NCBI RefSeq assembly: GCF_000344805.1 | Contig: NC_020453.1 | Location: 1,302,001-1,366,000 of the forward strand | Length of the DNA stretch: 64,000 nucleotides | Direction: 5' to 3' | From: Bradyrhizobium oligotrophicum S58 | GTDB taxonomy: Bacteria > Pseudomonadota > Alphaproteobacteria > Rhizobiales > Xanthobacteraceae | Part shown: piece by piece, positions 42,425 to 52,359 of the stretch | Position numbering within the stretch: the first letter of the stretch is position 1 | Layout: each line of letters opens with the position of its first letter | Notes under the pieces: model-generated | What the model was told of the DNA's origin: nothing | Database searches by the model: none | The model's input: the letters and a program-made list of their open reading frames with translations, nothing else | Position numbers and translations under genes: made by a program

Positions 42425-43855
42425 ATGCAATATCTGCCGGTGTTTCTCGATCTGAAGACCGGACCCGTGCTGCTGATCGGCGCGGGCGAGCTGGTGCGCG
42501 CCAAGCTTCGGGTGTTGCTGTCAGCGGGCGCGCGCATTCGCTGGTTTGCGACCGATGGTGACTTCGATCTCGCAGGTCTGCGCGATGAGCACGGCCAGAT
42601 CGAGCGCGCCGACGGCGATCCGCTGAGTGCCGATCTCAGCGGTGTCATCGCTGTGTTGTGCGCCGGCGCCGGCGATCTTGGCGTGGCGATGTCGGCGCGG
42701 GCGCGATCGGCGGGTCTTCCCGTCAACGTGATGGATGACCTCGCGCATTCCAGCTTCATCTTTCCGGCGATCGTCGATCGTGGCGACGTCGTGGTCGCGA
42801 TCGGCACCGGCGGCTCGTCGCCTGTCGTGGCGCGGCGCGTGCGCGAGCGCATCGAGGCGCTGCTGCCGGCGCGGATCGGCGAGCTCGCGAGCTTCATCGG
42901 CGACTTCCGCAAGACCATCAATCCTGTCATCACCGAGATGCCGCTGCGCCGCCGCTTCTGGGAGCGCATCGTCGACGGCCCGATCGGCGCGCTGGTGCTC
43001 GCGGGGCGCAAGCAGGAAGCCGAGGCGGCGCTGCACGGCATCGCCGATCCCACGGCCTATGCGGGCGCGGACCATGCCGGCCGCAGCGAAGGCCATGTGA
43101 CGCTGGTGGGCGCCGGTCCCGGCGATCCCGATCTGCTGACGATCAAGGCGCTACGCGCGCTGCAGGATGCCGACGTCGTGTACTACGACGAGCTGGTGAC
43201 ATCAGAGATTCTCGACCGCATCCGCCGCGACGCCTCGCGCGTGCCGGTCGGCCGCCGGGTCGGCAAGCCCGGGATCGGCCAGGACGCCGTCAACAAGCTC
43301 CTGATCGACGCCGCGCGCGAGGGCAAGCGCGCGGTGCGCCTGAAGGGCGGCGATTGCTTCGTGTTCGGCCGCGGCGGCGAAGAGGTCGATGCGCTGCGCA
43401 AGGCCGGCGTGTCCTACACCATCGTCCCCGGCATCACGGCCGGCCTCGGCGCCGCAGCTCAGTTCGAGGTACCGCTGACGTTCCGCAGCAAGGCGCTGCG
43501 CATCACCTTCCTCACCGCGCACAAGGAGCGTGACGCCGAGGCGGTCGACTGGTCGGTCCTGACAGATACGAAGATGACCGTCGTCGTCTACATGGGCATG
43601 ACCGCCGCGCCGGCCGTGCGCACCGGTCTCCTCGCCGCCGGTCGTTCGCCGCAGACGCCGGTCGGCGTGTTCGCCAAGGTGACGCGGGCCGATGCGCAGG
43701 CGGCGGTCGGCACGCTCGATCAGTTGCCGGATCTCGTCGGCAGGATCGATGGCGGCCCGGCCATTCTCATCATCGGTGATGTCGTGGCGCATTCGGCGCC
43801 ATGGCGTCAGCAGAATCTCAGTGGCGTGATTGCAAAACTCCTGGAACCCGTCTGA
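42425..43855 (+). CDS. cysG: Sirohaem synthase (trifunctional)
   Basis: 476 residues. Residues 1-~210 form the precorrin-2 dehydrogenase/sirohydrochlorin ferrochelatase part (LLIGAGELVRAKLRVLLSAG). Residues ~220-476 form the uroporphyrinogen-III C-methyltransferase (VTLVGAGPGDPDLLTIKAL, GGDCFVFGRGGEE, VVYMGM). The protein makes sirohaem for the sulfite reductase encoded two genes downstream. It starts the plus-strand cysG-DUF2849-cysI-DUF934-cysH operon; the stop directly abuts the next start. Confidence 0.95.
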   Translation: MQYLPVFLDLKTGPVLLIGAGELVRAKLRVLLSAGARIRWFATDGDFDLAGLRDEHGQIERADGDPLSADLSGVIAVLCAGAGDLGVAMSARARSAGLPVNVMDDLAHSSFIFPAIVDRGDVVVAIGTGGSSPVVARRVRERIEALLPARIGELASFIGDFRKTINPVITEMPLRRRFWERIVDGPIGALVLAGRKQEAEAALHGIADPTAYAGADHAGRSEGHVTLVGAGPGDPDLLTIKALRALQDADVVYYDELVTSEILDRIRRDASRVPVGRRVGKPGIGQDAVNKLLIDAAREGKRAVRLKGGDCFVFGRGGEEVDALRKAGVSYTIVPGITAGLGAAAQFEVPLTFRSKALRITFLTAHKERDAEAVDWSVLTDTKMTVVVYMGMTAAPAVRTGLLAAGRSPQTPVGVFAKVTRADAQAAVGTLDQLPDLVGRIDGGPAILIIGDVVAHSAPWRQQNLSGVIAKLLEPV

Positions 43856-44170
43856 ATGACCTCCCCGCTGCAACAGAAGATCAAGATCACCGGTCCCTCG
43901 ATCATCACCGCGAACCGGACCTGGGACGGCGCGGTGATCTACCGCACCGGCGCCAACAGCTGGTCGGATGAGTTGCGCGATGCTGCCATCGTGCGCACCG
44001 CCGATGAAGCCCGTGCGCTGCTGACGGAAGCCGTGGCCGATGATCTCGGCGCCATTGGTCCCTATATCGCCCCCGTCGAGGTCGCTGCGGACGGCGCGGT
44101 CAAGCCCGGCAATATGCGTGAACACATCCGGCTCACGGGCGCCACGATCGCGCTCCCGGCTCAAGCCTGA
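43856..44170 (+). CDS. DUF2849 domain protein of the sulfite reductase operon
   Basis: 104 residues; ATG directly follows the cysG stop. The N-terminal part (ITGPSIITANRTWDGAVIYR) is typical of DUF2849, a small family found beside alphaproteobacterial sulfite reductase genes. Ten bases separate it from cysI. Role unknown; an accessory or electron-transfer adaptor role in sulfite reduction is inferred from context only. Confidence 0.88.
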   Translation: MTSPLQQKIKITGPSIITANRTWDGAVIYRTGANSWSDELRDAAIVRTADEARALLTEAVADDLGAIGPYIAPVEVAADGAVKPGNMREHIRLTGATIALPAQA

Positions 44171-44180
44171 AGGCCCTGTC

Positions 44181-45836
44181 ATGTACGCTTATGATGAAAT
44201 CGACCGCACCCTGGTCAACGAGCGCGTCGCCGAATTCCGCGACCAGGTGAAGCGGCGGCTGTCGGGCGAATTGTCCGAGGACGAGTTCAAGATGCTGCGG
44301 CTGCAGAACGGCGTCTATCTGCAGCTGCACGCCTACATGTACCGCATCGCCATTCCCTACGGCACGCTGTCCTCCGAGCAGCTGCGCCGGCTCGCGCATG
44401 TCGCGCGCCGCTACGATCGCGGCTACGGTCACTTCACGACCCGGCAGAACATCCAGTTCAACTGGATCAAGCTCGCCGAGTTGCCGGATGCGATGGCTGA
44501 CCTGGCCGAGGTCGGCATCCAGTCGATGCAGACCTCCGGCAACAATATGCGCAACGTCACATCGGACCAGTGGGCCGGCGTCGCGCCTGGTGAGATCGAG
44601 GATCCGCGCATCTGGGCCGAGCTGCTGCGCCAGTTCACGACCTTGCATCCGGAATTCTCGTTCCTGCCGCGCAAGTTCAAGATCGCGATCACGGCCTCCG
44701 AGCACGACCGCGCCGCCATCAAGATCCACGACATCGGCCTGCGTCTTCTGAAGAACGAGCAGGGCCAGACCGGCTTCGAGGTGCTGGTCGGCGGCGGCCT
44801 CGGGCGCTCGCCCTTCATCGCCAAGACCATCAAGCCGTTCGTCCACGGCCACGACATCCTCAGCTACGTCGAGGCGATCCTGCGCGTCTACAACCAGTAC
44901 GGCCGCCGCGACAACATCTACAAAGCGCGCATCAAGATCCTGGTGCACGAGCTCGGCATCGAGAAGTTCGCGGCCGAGGTCGAGGAGGAGTGGCAGCAGA
45001 TCCGCGACGGCGTGCTCAAGCTCGACGACGGGATCATCGAGGACATCCGCTCGCGCTTCTTCTACCCGGCCTACGAGACGCTGCCGCACATGCCGGACGA
45101 GCTCAAGCAGGCCGCCCACGATGCGAAATTCGAGGCCTGGCGCAAGAACTCGGTGTCTGCCCACAAGGTGCAGGGCTACGCCATCGTCACCGTGTCGCTG
45201 AAGCCGGTCGGCAAGCCGCCGGGTGACGCGACCGCGGACCAGATGGATGCGCTCGCTGATATCGCCGACAAGTACTCGTTCGGCGAGATCCGCGTCGGCC
45301 ATGAGCAGAACCTGGCGCTGCCGCATGTCCGCAAGCGCGATCTGCCGGCGGTTTGGAAGGCGCTCGAGGCGATCGGCCTTGCAATCCCCAACGTCAACCT
45401 GGTCTCCGACATCATCGCCTGCCCGGGCCTGGACTACTGCTCGCTGGCGAACGCGCGCTCGATTCCGATCGCGCAGGAGATCACGCGCCGCTTCGCCAAT
45501 CACGACACGGCGAATTTGATCGGCCGGCTGCACGTCAACATCTCCGGCTGCATCAATGCCTGCGGCCACCACCATGTCGGCCATATCGGCATTCTCGGCG
45601 TCGAGAAGAACAACGAGGAATTCTATCAGATCACGATCGGCGGCCGCGCCGACGAGGGCGCCGAGCTCGGCACCCTGATCGGACCCGCGGTGCCCTATGC
45701 CGAAGTCGCCGACGTCGTCGAGGACATCGTCGAAGCCTATCTTGCGCTGCGCGCGCGTCCCGAAGAGCTGTTCGTCGACACGGTGAAGCGGCTCGGGGTC
45801 GAACCATTCAGGGAGCGGGTTTATGCCACTCGTTAA
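44181..45836 (+). CDS. cysI: Sulfite reductase haemoprotein (ferredoxin-type)
   Basis: 551 residues from ATG 44181. It has the duplicated nitrite/sulfite reductase architecture with alternating ferredoxin-like and sirohaem-binding domains. The ligands of the coupled 4Fe-4S/sirohaem centre are C414-x5-C420 (ACPGLDYCS) and C457-x3-C461 (SGCINACGHH). It reduces sulfite to sulfide with six electrons. No flavoprotein partner (cysJ) is encoded nearby, so reduced ferredoxin or another small donor is likely. The next gene overlaps its 3' end by 14 bases. Confidence 0.94.
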   Translation: MYAYDEIDRTLVNERVAEFRDQVKRRLSGELSEDEFKMLRLQNGVYLQLHAYMYRIAIPYGTLSSEQLRRLAHVARRYDRGYGHFTTRQNIQFNWIKLAELPDAMADLAEVGIQSMQTSGNNMRNVTSDQWAGVAPGEIEDPRIWAELLRQFTTLHPEFSFLPRKFKIAITASEHDRAAIKIHDIGLRLLKNEQGQTGFEVLVGGGLGRSPFIAKTIKPFVHGHDILSYVEAILRVYNQYGRRDNIYKARIKILVHELGIEKFAAEVEEEWQQIRDGVLKLDDGIIEDIRSRFFYPAYETLPHMPDELKQAAHDAKFEAWRKNSVSAHKVQGYAIVTVSLKPVGKPPGDATADQMDALADIADKYSFGEIRVGHEQNLALPHVRKRDLPAVWKALEAIGLAIPNVNLVSDIIACPGLDYCSLANARSIPIAQEITRRFANHDTANLIGRLHVNISGCINACGHHHVGHIGILGVEKNNEEFYQITIGGRADEGAELGTLIGPAVPYAEVADVVEDIVEAYLALRARPEELFVDTVKRLGVEPFRERVYATR

Positions 45837-46341
45837 GGGCGGACACATCATCGCGGACGAATTCGTCCGCATCACCGACGATGCCGAACTGCCGGCGCAG
45901 GGCGCGATCCTGGTGTCGGAAACGCGCTTGCTCGCGGATCCGCAGGCGCTGCTCGGCCGCACCGGTGGCAAGTGTGGGGTGATCTGGCCGAACAACCGCG
46001 ACGTCGACGACCTCGTGCCACATCTCGACCGCCTCGCGCTGGTGGGGCTGGTGTTTCCGAGCTTCCGCGACGGCCGCGCCTATACCCAGGCGCGCCTGTT
46101 GCGTGAGCGCTACGGCTATCGCGGCGAGCTGCGCGCGACGGGGCAGGTGCTGCGCGACCAGTTCGTGTTCATGCTGCGCGCCGGCTTCGACGCCTTCGAG
46201 GTCAAGAAGCAGGCGGATGCCGAGGCCTTCACAGAAACCGTGAAGCGCTATTCGGTGTTCTACCAGCCGGCCGGCGATGGCCGGATCTCGGCGCTGCATC
46301 AGCGCCTGCAACTGCGCCATTCGGAGAGTGCCGGGCTGTGA
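45823..46341 (+). CDS. DUF934 domain protein of the sulfite reductase operon
   Basis: 172 residues, overlapping cysI by 14 bases and cysH by four, so it is tightly coupled to both. Typical DUF934 stretches are GVIWPNNRDVDDLVPHLDR, FPSFRDGRAYTQARLLRER and QFVFMLRAGFDAFEV. The family is nearly always found with assimilatory sulfite reductase, but its biochemical role is not established. Confidence 0.9.
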   Translation: MPLVKGGHIIADEFVRITDDAELPAQGAILVSETRLLADPQALLGRTGGKCGVIWPNNRDVDDLVPHLDRLALVGLVFPSFRDGRAYTQARLLRERYGYRGELRATGQVLRDQFVFMLRAGFDAFEVKKQADAEAFTETVKRYSVFYQPAGDGRISALHQRLQLRHSESAGL

Positions 46342-47063
46342 GCACGCTTGCCGCATCACCTCTCGTCGTAGAGACGCCGGTCGCGGCGCTCGACGCTGCG
46401 CTGCGCATGGCTGCGCCGCGTGAGGTCATCGCCGCTGCGCTGCAGGCGATCGGTCGCGAGCGGCTCGCCGTGGTGTCGTCGTTCGGCACGGAGTCGGCGG
46501 CACTTCTGAAAGTGACGGCCGATGTCGATCCGGCGATCCCCGTGATCTTCCTCGACACCGGACACATGTTCGCCGAGACGCTCGCCTATCGCGACCAGTT
46601 GATCGAAATCCTCGGCCTGCAGGACGTGCGCTCGATGAAGCCCGACGCGGCGGCGCTGGCGCGCGAGGACGCCGACAACGAGCTGTGGTTCTCCGATCCC
46701 GACGCCTGCTGCCGGATCCGCAAAGTCGAGCCGCTGGCACGTGCGCTGGCGCCCTTCACCGCCTGGATCAACGGCCGCAAGCGCTTCCAGGGCGGCCTGC
46801 GTGCCGCGATCCCGGTCGTCGAGCAGGACGGCGCACGTGTCAAGTTCAACCCGTTCGCGAACGTGACGCGAGAGGACATCGCCGAGATCTATCGCGCCGC
46901 CAACCTGCCGCAGCATCCGCTGGTGGCCTCCGGCTTCCGCTCGATCGGCTGCATGCCCTGCACCAGCCGATCGGAGTCCGCTGAAGACGAGCGCGCCGGA
47001 CGCTGGCGCGGCCGCGGCAAGACGGAGTGCGGCATCCACACGGTGGTGACGTCCCCGGTTTAG
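46338..47063 (+). CDS. cysH: Adenylyl-sulfate / phosphoadenylyl-sulfate reductase
   Basis: 241 residues from GTG 46338. It has the PP-loop-like SSFGTESAALL and the catalytic Cys in ECGIH (C231). The extra cysteines C124-C125 (DACCRIRK) and C205-x2-C208 (GCMPCT) are the 4Fe-4S ligands that mark the APS-reductase group, as opposed to the enterobacterial PAPS reductase. It reduces APS (perhaps also PAPS) to sulfite using thioredoxin. Last gene of the cysG operon. Confidence 0.94.
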   Translation: MSTLAASPLVVETPVAALDAALRMAAPREVIAAALQAIGRERLAVVSSFGTESAALLKVTADVDPAIPVIFLDTGHMFAETLAYRDQLIEILGLQDVRSMKPDAAALAREDADNELWFSDPDACCRIRKVEPLARALAPFTAWINGRKRFQGGLRAAIPVVEQDGARVKFNPFANVTREDIAEIYRAANLPQHPLVASGFRSIGCMPCTSRSESAEDERAGRWRGRGKTECGIHTVVTSPV

Positions 47064-47267
47064 TGAGGCGTTATCGGCCGGCTTTCCGGGACGCCATGAC
47101 GACATTGCGCCGCGGCAGAACAACCATCCCAATGCCGAGCGCTTCGTAGCAGAATGCCTATGTCCGATCGGAAACAAGAAAATCCGCTTTCGTTGACTCT
47201 GACGTGCACATCCGGCGATCTGGCGTGCGCGCCTGCAACATCGCGGGCCTGGGAATGGAGAGCTTGG

Positions 47268-48257
47268 ATGATGCGGCGTCTTCTGGCGGTTGTCGCGGGG
47301 CTGGCATGGGCGGGATCGGCCTATGCGGCTGATATCAACCTGCTCAACGTCTCCTACGACCCGACCCGCGAGCTCTATGTCGAGTTCAACAAGGCATTTT
47401 CGGCCGCCTATCAGAAGGAGACCGGCAAGAGCGTCGAGGTCAAGCAGTCGCATGGCGGCTCCGGTGCGCAGGCCCGCAGCGTGATCGATGGCCTGCAGGC
47501 CGACGTCGTGACTCTGGCGCTCGCCTATGACATCGACGCGATCGCGGGCAAGGGGCTGCTCGACAAGGAGTGGCAGAAGCGGTTGCCGCAGAATGCATCG
47601 CCCTACACGTCGACCATCGTTTTCCTGGTCCGCAAGGGCAACCCCAAGGGCATCAAGGACTGGGACGACCTGCTCAAGAAGGGCGTCGAGGTGATCACGC
47701 CCAATCCCAAGACGTCCGGTGGCGCCCGCTGGAACTATCTCGCCGCCTGGGGCTATGCGCTGAAGAAGCTCGGGTCGGCCGACAAGGCCAAGCAGTTCGT
47801 CGGCGATCTCTATCAGCACGTTCCCGTGCTCGACACCGGCGCACGCGGCGCCACGGTGACGTTCGTGGAGCGCGGTGTCGGCGATGTCCTGCTCGCCTGG
47901 GAGAACGAGGCCTATCTGGCGCTGCGCGAATTCGGCAAGGACAAGTTCGAGATCGTGGCGCCGCAGCTGTCTATTCTGGCCGAACCGCCAGTTGCGGTGG
48001 TCGATACGGTGGCTGACAAGAAGGGCACGCGGAGTGTGGCCGAAGCCTACCTGAAATACTGGTATACAAAGGAAGGTCAGGAAATTGCCGCACGCAACTC
48101 CTACCGTCCGCGGGATCCCGAGGTCGCCAAGACATACGAGGCTGCCTTCGCCAAGGTCGAGCTGTTCACCATCGACGAAGTGTTTGGCGGCTGGACCAAG
48201 GCTCAGAAGGAGCATTTTGCGGAAGGCGGGATCTTCGATCAAATCTATAAGAATTGA
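47268..48257 (+). CDS. sbp: Sulfate ABC transporter substrate-binding protein
   Basis: 329 residues from ATG 47268 (GGAG at 47257-47260); the frame is open upstream to 47154 but the signal peptide ([18 protein letters not shown]) begins here. Family motifs [30 protein letters not shown] and [17 protein letters not shown] are clear. It binds sulfate (or thiosulfate) in the periplasm for CysTWA. The 204 bases before it probably hold a promoter; TTGACT (about 47193) is a possible -35 element. Confidence 0.93.
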   Translation: MMRRLLAVVAGLAWAGSAYAADINLLNVSYDPTRELYVEFNKAFSAAYQKETGKSVEVKQSHGGSGAQARSVIDGLQADVVTLALAYDIDAIAGKGLLDKEWQKRLPQNASPYTSTIVFLVRKGNPKGIKDWDDLLKKGVEVITPNPKTSGGARWNYLAAWGYALKKLGSADKAKQFVGDLYQHVPVLDTGARGATVTFVERGVGDVLLAWENEAYLALREFGKDKFEIVAPQLSILAEPPVAVVDTVADKKGTRSVAEAYLKYWYTKEGQEIAARNSYRPRDPEVAKTYEAAFAKVELFTIDEVFGGWTKAQKEHFAEGGIFDQIYKN

Positions 48258-48262
48258 TCGAA
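48234..48262 (+). other. Inverted repeat at the 3' end of sbp
   Basis: TTCGATCAA (48234-48242) and TTGATCGAA (48254-48262) form a perfect 9-base inverted repeat with an 11-base loop that spans the sbp stop codon. There is no T tract, so it may protect the upstream mRNA and let the binding protein be made in excess over the permeases. Confidence 0.55.
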
Positions 48263-48447
48263 TCACGAGGAAGGAGTTGGTGACCGCCGGTCTGGTACGG
48301 CTTCGAACCCACAAGGTCAGAAGCCGGCGTTGCGGCGATCTGCGACACTGCGCGTGAGACGCTGTCCCCGGTCTCGGCCGACGAGGCAAGGGGGCGGCGG
48401 GCGGACACCGATCATCGATATCTCTCATCAATGGACCAGGCCTTTTT

Positions 48448-49284
48448 TTGAACGTACTTGCACCACGTCGCAGCACCTTGCCGGGCTTTGGTCTCACCAT
48501 GGGACTGACGCTGACCTGGCTGTCTCTGATCGTCCTGATTCCGCTCGCGGGGCTGTTCGTCCGCTCGACTGATCTCAGCCTCGACCAGTTCTGGGGCATC
48601 GTCACCAGCCGGCGCACCCTGAGTGCGCTCAAGATCTCGTTCGGGCTCGCCTTCGCCGCCGCCTGCGTGAATCTCGTGATGGGCACCATCGTCGTGTGGG
48701 CGCTGGTGCGCTACCGCTTTCCCGGGCGCCGCCTGTTCGACGCCATCGTCGACGTTCCGTTCGCGCTGCCGACGGCGGTGGCGGGCGTGGCCCTGACGGC
48801 GCTGTTCACCCAGAAGGGCTGGCTCGGCGCGCCGCTCGCCGCAATGGGGATCAAGGTGGCGTTCACGCCGCTTGGCATCTTCGTCGCCATGATCTTCATC
48901 GGCATTCCCTTCGTGGTCCGCACCGTGCAGCCGGTGCTGATCGACCTCGATCCCGAGATCGAGGAGGCGGCGGCGAGCCTCGGCGCCGGGCGCTGGCAGA
49001 TCGTCACGCGCGTGATCCTGCCGAGCCTGACGCCGGCGCTGCTGACCGGCTTTGCGCTCGCCTTTGCACGCGCCGTCGGTGAGTATGGATCGGTGATCTT
49101 CATCGCCGGCAACCTGCCGAACGTCTCCGAGATCGCGCCGCTGCTGATCGTGATCCGGTTGTCCGAATTCCGCTACGCCGATGCCACCGCGATCGCGGTG
49201 GTGATGCTGGTCGTGGCGTTCCTGATCATCTTTGCCGTGAACCGGCTGCAGCGCTGGGCGCAGAGCCGGGCGCCGTTGAATTAG
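48448..49284 (+). CDS. cysT: Sulfate ABC transporter permease CysT
   Basis: 278 residues. Six membrane segments and the permease loop [21 protein letters not shown]. With CysW it forms the sulfate channel. The start is uncertain: in frame the first start is TTG 48448, at the end of a seven-T run, with no strong ribosome site. ATG 48431 in another frame reads MDQAFF and stops at 48449-48451, overlapping the TTG; one extra T would join that ATG to the gene. About 190 bases separate it from sbp. Confidence 0.92.
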   Translation: MNVLAPRRSTLPGFGLTMGLTLTWLSLIVLIPLAGLFVRSTDLSLDQFWGIVTSRRTLSALKISFGLAFAAACVNLVMGTIVVWALVRYRFPGRRLFDAIVDVPFALPTAVAGVALTALFTQKGWLGAPLAAMGIKVAFTPLGIFVAMIFIGIPFVVRTVQPVLIDLDPEIEEAAASLGAGRWQIVTRVILPSLTPALLTGFALAFARAVGEYGSVIFIAGNLPNVSEIAPLLIVIRLSEFRYADATAIAVVMLVVAFLIIFAVNRLQRWAQSRAPLN

Positions 49285-49292
49285 GACGTGAG

Positions 49293-50201
49293 ATGAGCGT
49301 GGAGATGACCCTGCAGGCGCCCTCCGTGGCGTCATCAGCGACGAGGCAGCGCGTGGCCCAGGCCGGCCGGCCGGACCCGCGCACCGAGCCGCGCCTGGTC
49401 CGGATCGTCATCACGACACTCGCATTGGCATTCCTGTCGGTGTTTGTCGTGCTGCCGCTGATCGTCGTGTTCGTCGAGGCCTTCGGCAAGGGTATTGCGG
49501 CCTATTTCACCGCGCTCGCCGACGCCGAGGCGTGGGACGCGATCAGGCTGACCTTGCTGGTGGCGCTGGTTTCGGTCGGCACCAATCTCGTATTCGGCCT
49601 GTGCGCCGCCTGGGCGATCGCCAAGTTCGACTTTCCCGGCAAGACGTTCCTGATCACCCTGATCGATCTGCCGTTCTCGGTGAGCCCGGTGATCTCAGGC
49701 CTCGTCTTCGTGCTGCTGTTCGGCGCGCAGGGCTTCTTCGGCCCGTGGCTGCAGAGCCATGGCCTGCAGATCCTGTTCGCGTTTCCGGGCATCGCGCTTG
49801 CGACCGTGTTCGTGACATTCCCGTTCGTTGCGAGGGCGCTGATTCCGCTGATGCAGGAGCAGGGCACGCAGGAGGAGGAAGCGGCGGTCTCGCTCGGCGC
49901 GTCCGGCCTGCAGACCTTCTTCCGCGTCACCTTGCCGAACATCAAATGGGGCGTGCTGTACGGCGTGCTTCTCTGCAACGCGCGTGCGATGGGCGAGTTC
50001 GGCGCCGTCTCCGTGGTGTCCGGCCACATCCGCGGCGAGACCAACACGATGCCGCTGCTGGTCGAGATCCTCTACAACGAATACCAGATGGTCGCCTCGT
50101 TCGCGATCGCCTCGCTGCTGGCGATGCTCGCGCTGATCACGCTGGTCGTCAAAACCGTCCTCGAACGGCAACTCGATGAGGGAGGTCCGCGTGACCATTG
50201 A
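49293..50201 (+). CDS. cysW: Sulfate ABC transporter permease CysW
   Basis: 302 residues, eight bases after cysT. A ~35-residue hydrophilic N-terminus is followed by six membrane segments and the loop [22 protein letters not shown] that contacts Cys[21 protein letters not shown] is a CysW hallmark. It pairs with CysT in the sulfate importer. Its last codons overlap the cysA start. Confidence 0.94.
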   Translation: MSVEMTLQAPSVASSATRQRVAQAGRPDPRTEPRLVRIVITTLALAFLSVFVVLPLIVVFVEAFGKGIAAYFTALADAEAWDAIRLTLLVALVSVGTNLVFGLCAAWAIAKFDFPGKTFLITLIDLPFSVSPVISGLVFVLLFGAQGFFGPWLQSHGLQILFAFPGIALATVFVTFPFVARALIPLMQEQGTQEEEAAVSLGASGLQTFFRVTLPNIKWGVLYGVLLCNARAMGEFGAVSVVSGHIRGETNTMPLLVEILYNEYQMVASFAIASLLAMLALITLVVKTVLERQLDEGGPRDH

Positions 50202-51231
50202 AGTCAGGGGTGTCGTCAAGACGTTCGGCACGTTCAAGGCGCTCGACGGCGTCGATCTCAAGGTCGCCGACGGCGAATTGCTGGCGCTGCTGGGTCCGTC
50301 CGGGTCGGGCAAGACGACGTTGCTGCGGATCATCGCCGGGCTGGAATGGCCCGACTCCGGCGAGATCCTGTTCGACGGCGAGAGCGCGCTCGATCGCGGC
50401 GCCCGCGAGCGTCACGTCGGCTTCGTGTTTCAGCACTATGCGCTGTTTCGCCACATGAACGTATTCGAGAACGTCGCCTTCGGCCTGCGCGTGCAGCCGC
50501 GCCGTATCCGCAAGAGCGAGGCCGAGATCCGCGCGCGGGTGAAGGAGCTGCTCGATCTCGTGCAACTCGATTGGCTCGCCGACCGCTATCCGAGCCAGCT
50601 CTCCGGCGGCCAACGCCAGCGCATCGCACTGGCGCGCGCGCTCGCCATCCAGCCGCGCATCCTGCTGCTCGACGAGCCGTTCGGCGCGCTCGACGCGAAG
50701 GTGCGCAAGGAGCTGCGGCAATGGCTGCGCACCTTGCATCACTCCATCAACGTCACGTCGATCTTCGTCACCCACGACCAGGAAGAGGCGCTCGAGGTCG
50801 CGCACCGCGTCGTCGTGATGGACAAGGGCCGCATCGAGCAGGTCGGCTCGCCGAGCGACGTCTATGACGCTCCCGCGACCGCCTTCGTCCACGGCTTCAT
50901 CGGCGAATCGATCATGCTGCCGGTCGAGATCTCCGGCGGCGCCGTGCATCTCAAGGGGCGCCCGCTGGATCTCGCCGCCGAGGGCGCGGCCGTCGGCGCT
51001 TCGACCTTGTTCGTGCGCCGCCACGACATGGTGATCGGCCCGGCCGGCAGCGGCACGCTGGACGGCGCCATCACCCATGTCCGCAGCTTCGGCCCGGTGC
51101 AGCGCGCCGAGATCGCGCTGACTGAGGGCATGGCGACGATCGAGATCGACGCCCCGCGCGACCGCGAACTCAGGGTCGGCGATCGCGTCGGATTGAAGCC
51201 GCGGCACTATCGGATTTTTGCGGGCGGGTGA
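50191..51231 (+). CDS. cysA: Sulfate ABC transporter ATP-binding protein
   Basis: 346 residues from GTG 50191, chosen because GGGAGG (50180-50185) lies five bases before it; ATG 50176 would include that site. Walker [10 protein letters not shown], signature LSGGQRQR, Walker [13 protein letters not shown] and switch His ([11 protein letters not shown]) are intact, and a TOBE-type domain occupies about 240-346. It drives sulfate import with CysT/CysW/Sbp. Overlaps cysW by 11 bases. Confidence 0.95.
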   Translation: MTIEVRGVVKTFGTFKALDGVDLKVADGELLALLGPSGSGKTTLLRIIAGLEWPDSGEILFDGESALDRGARERHVGFVFQHYALFRHMNVFENVAFGLRVQPRRIRKSEAEIRARVKELLDLVQLDWLADRYPSQLSGGQRQRIALARALAIQPRILLLDEPFGALDAKVRKELRQWLRTLHHSINVTSIFVTHDQEEALEVAHRVVVMDKGRIEQVGSPSDVYDAPATAFVHGFIGESIMLPVEISGGAVHLKGRPLDLAAEGAAVGASTLFVRRHDMVIGPAGSGTLDGAITHVRSFGPVQRAEIALTEGMATIEIDAPRDRELRVGDRVGLKPRHYRIFAGG

Positions 51232-51689
51232 GGACCCGCTGAGCTCAGCCTCCGATTAGATGTCGTTGGTCCAAGACAGCCGGCCAAACATTCGGTGTCG
51301 TCGCGGACAAAGCCCGGCAACGTCCTAGCTCAGCTGCGCGCCACAACCTCCGCTGTCGTCCCGGCGAACGCCGGGACCCATACCGCGTGATGTCGCGGTG
51401 AGAAACGGCTGGTCGTCCCGCCTGCCTCGAACCATTCCCTGGGGTGATGGGTCCCGGCGCGGAGGCCGGGACGACACCCGGTTTTGGGGCGCCTTGCTCG
51501 GCACACGATTGGCAGGGCTCCAGAGGTTTGGTCCACCTTGCAGGCTTGACCGCGCCGTTGACATGGTTGACGAACCGTTGCCGGCCAAAACGGCAGCAAT
51601 TGTCGGAATGGAACTTACCTCCGATTCACCTTTCAGCCACGGTTGATGTGCAACAACCCGCCTCTCGCGTCGGCATAGGGACTGGTTCA
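51232..51689. other. Intergenic stretch with palindromic repeat
   Basis: 458 bases between cysA and the CAP-domain lipoprotein gene. It holds the GTCGTCCCGG-type palindrome (51355-51475). The frame of the lipoprotein gene is open across part of it, but that part has no ribosome site and reads through the repeat. No other feature seen. Confidence 0.6.
51355..51475. repeat. Palindromic intergenic repeat (GTCGTCCCGG type)
   Basis: Left arm GTCGTCCCGGCGAACGCCGG, right arm GTCCCGGCGCGGAGGCCGGG followed by ACGAC; a CGTCCCGCC element lies in the middle. Same family as 34628-34741. Confidence 0.7.
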
Positions 51690-52205
51690 TTGAAGCATCT
51701 GGCACTCGCACTCTCCGTTGCATTCCTGCTCGCCGGCTGCGCAGCTGAGGCGCCGGTCGTGCAGGCACCGACCATGTATGCCGACATGGCGGTGGCCGGA
51801 GCGAAGCTCGATGCTGTCGCTGCGGCGACGATGATATCGCAATACCGCCAGAACAACGGGCTCGGCATGGTCGAGGTCGATCCGGAGCTGATGCGGCTGG
51901 CGGAATCGCAGTCGCAGGCGATGGCCGACAAGAACAAGCTCGATCATGACGTGCGCGCGCCGCTGGCCAAGCGGCTGAACGGCGCCGGCTACGATGCAAC
52001 CGTTGCGGTCGAGAACGTGTCGGCCGGCTATCACACGCTGGCAGAAGCGTTTTCCGGCTGGCGCGACTCGCCGCCGCATCGCGCCAACATGCTGAAGACC
52101 GGTGTCACAAAAATAGGCATCGCGGCGAGCTATGCTCCGAATACCAAGTACAAGGTGTTCTGGACCATGATCCTGGCCGCGCCGGACGGCAAGAAGCCGT
52201 CCTGA
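51690..52205 (+). CDS. CAP-domain lipoprotein
   Basis: 171 residues from TTG 51690. A short signal sequence ends in the lipobox LLAGC, so the protein should be lipid-anchored and periplasmic. The rest is a CAP/SCP/PR-1 domain: DPELMRLAESQSQAMADKN, LDHDVRAPLAKRL (metal-binding His), NVSAGYHTLAEAFSGWRDSP and HRANML. Bacterial CAP proteins are of mostly unknown function; envelope-related roles are proposed. Confidence 0.87.
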   Translation: MKHLALALSVAFLLAGCAAEAPVVQAPTMYADMAVAGAKLDAVAAATMISQYRQNNGLGMVEVDPELMRLAESQSQAMADKNKLDHDVRAPLAKRLNGAGYDATVAVENVSAGYHTLAEAFSGWRDSPPHRANMLKTGVTKIGIAASYAPNTKYKVFWTMILAAPDGKKPS

Positions 52206-52359
52206 CAGGCAGGCCTGACGCCGGGTTGCGCAGCGGATTGCACGGTCGGCGGTCACGCGTTCGGGCCGATGGCCCCGTCCCCGACCTCCCTTGGCGTGGA
52301 TTCTTGGCGTGGATTGACGTCACCGCGAAGTGACGCCACGGTGGCGCCTTGCTTTGCTA

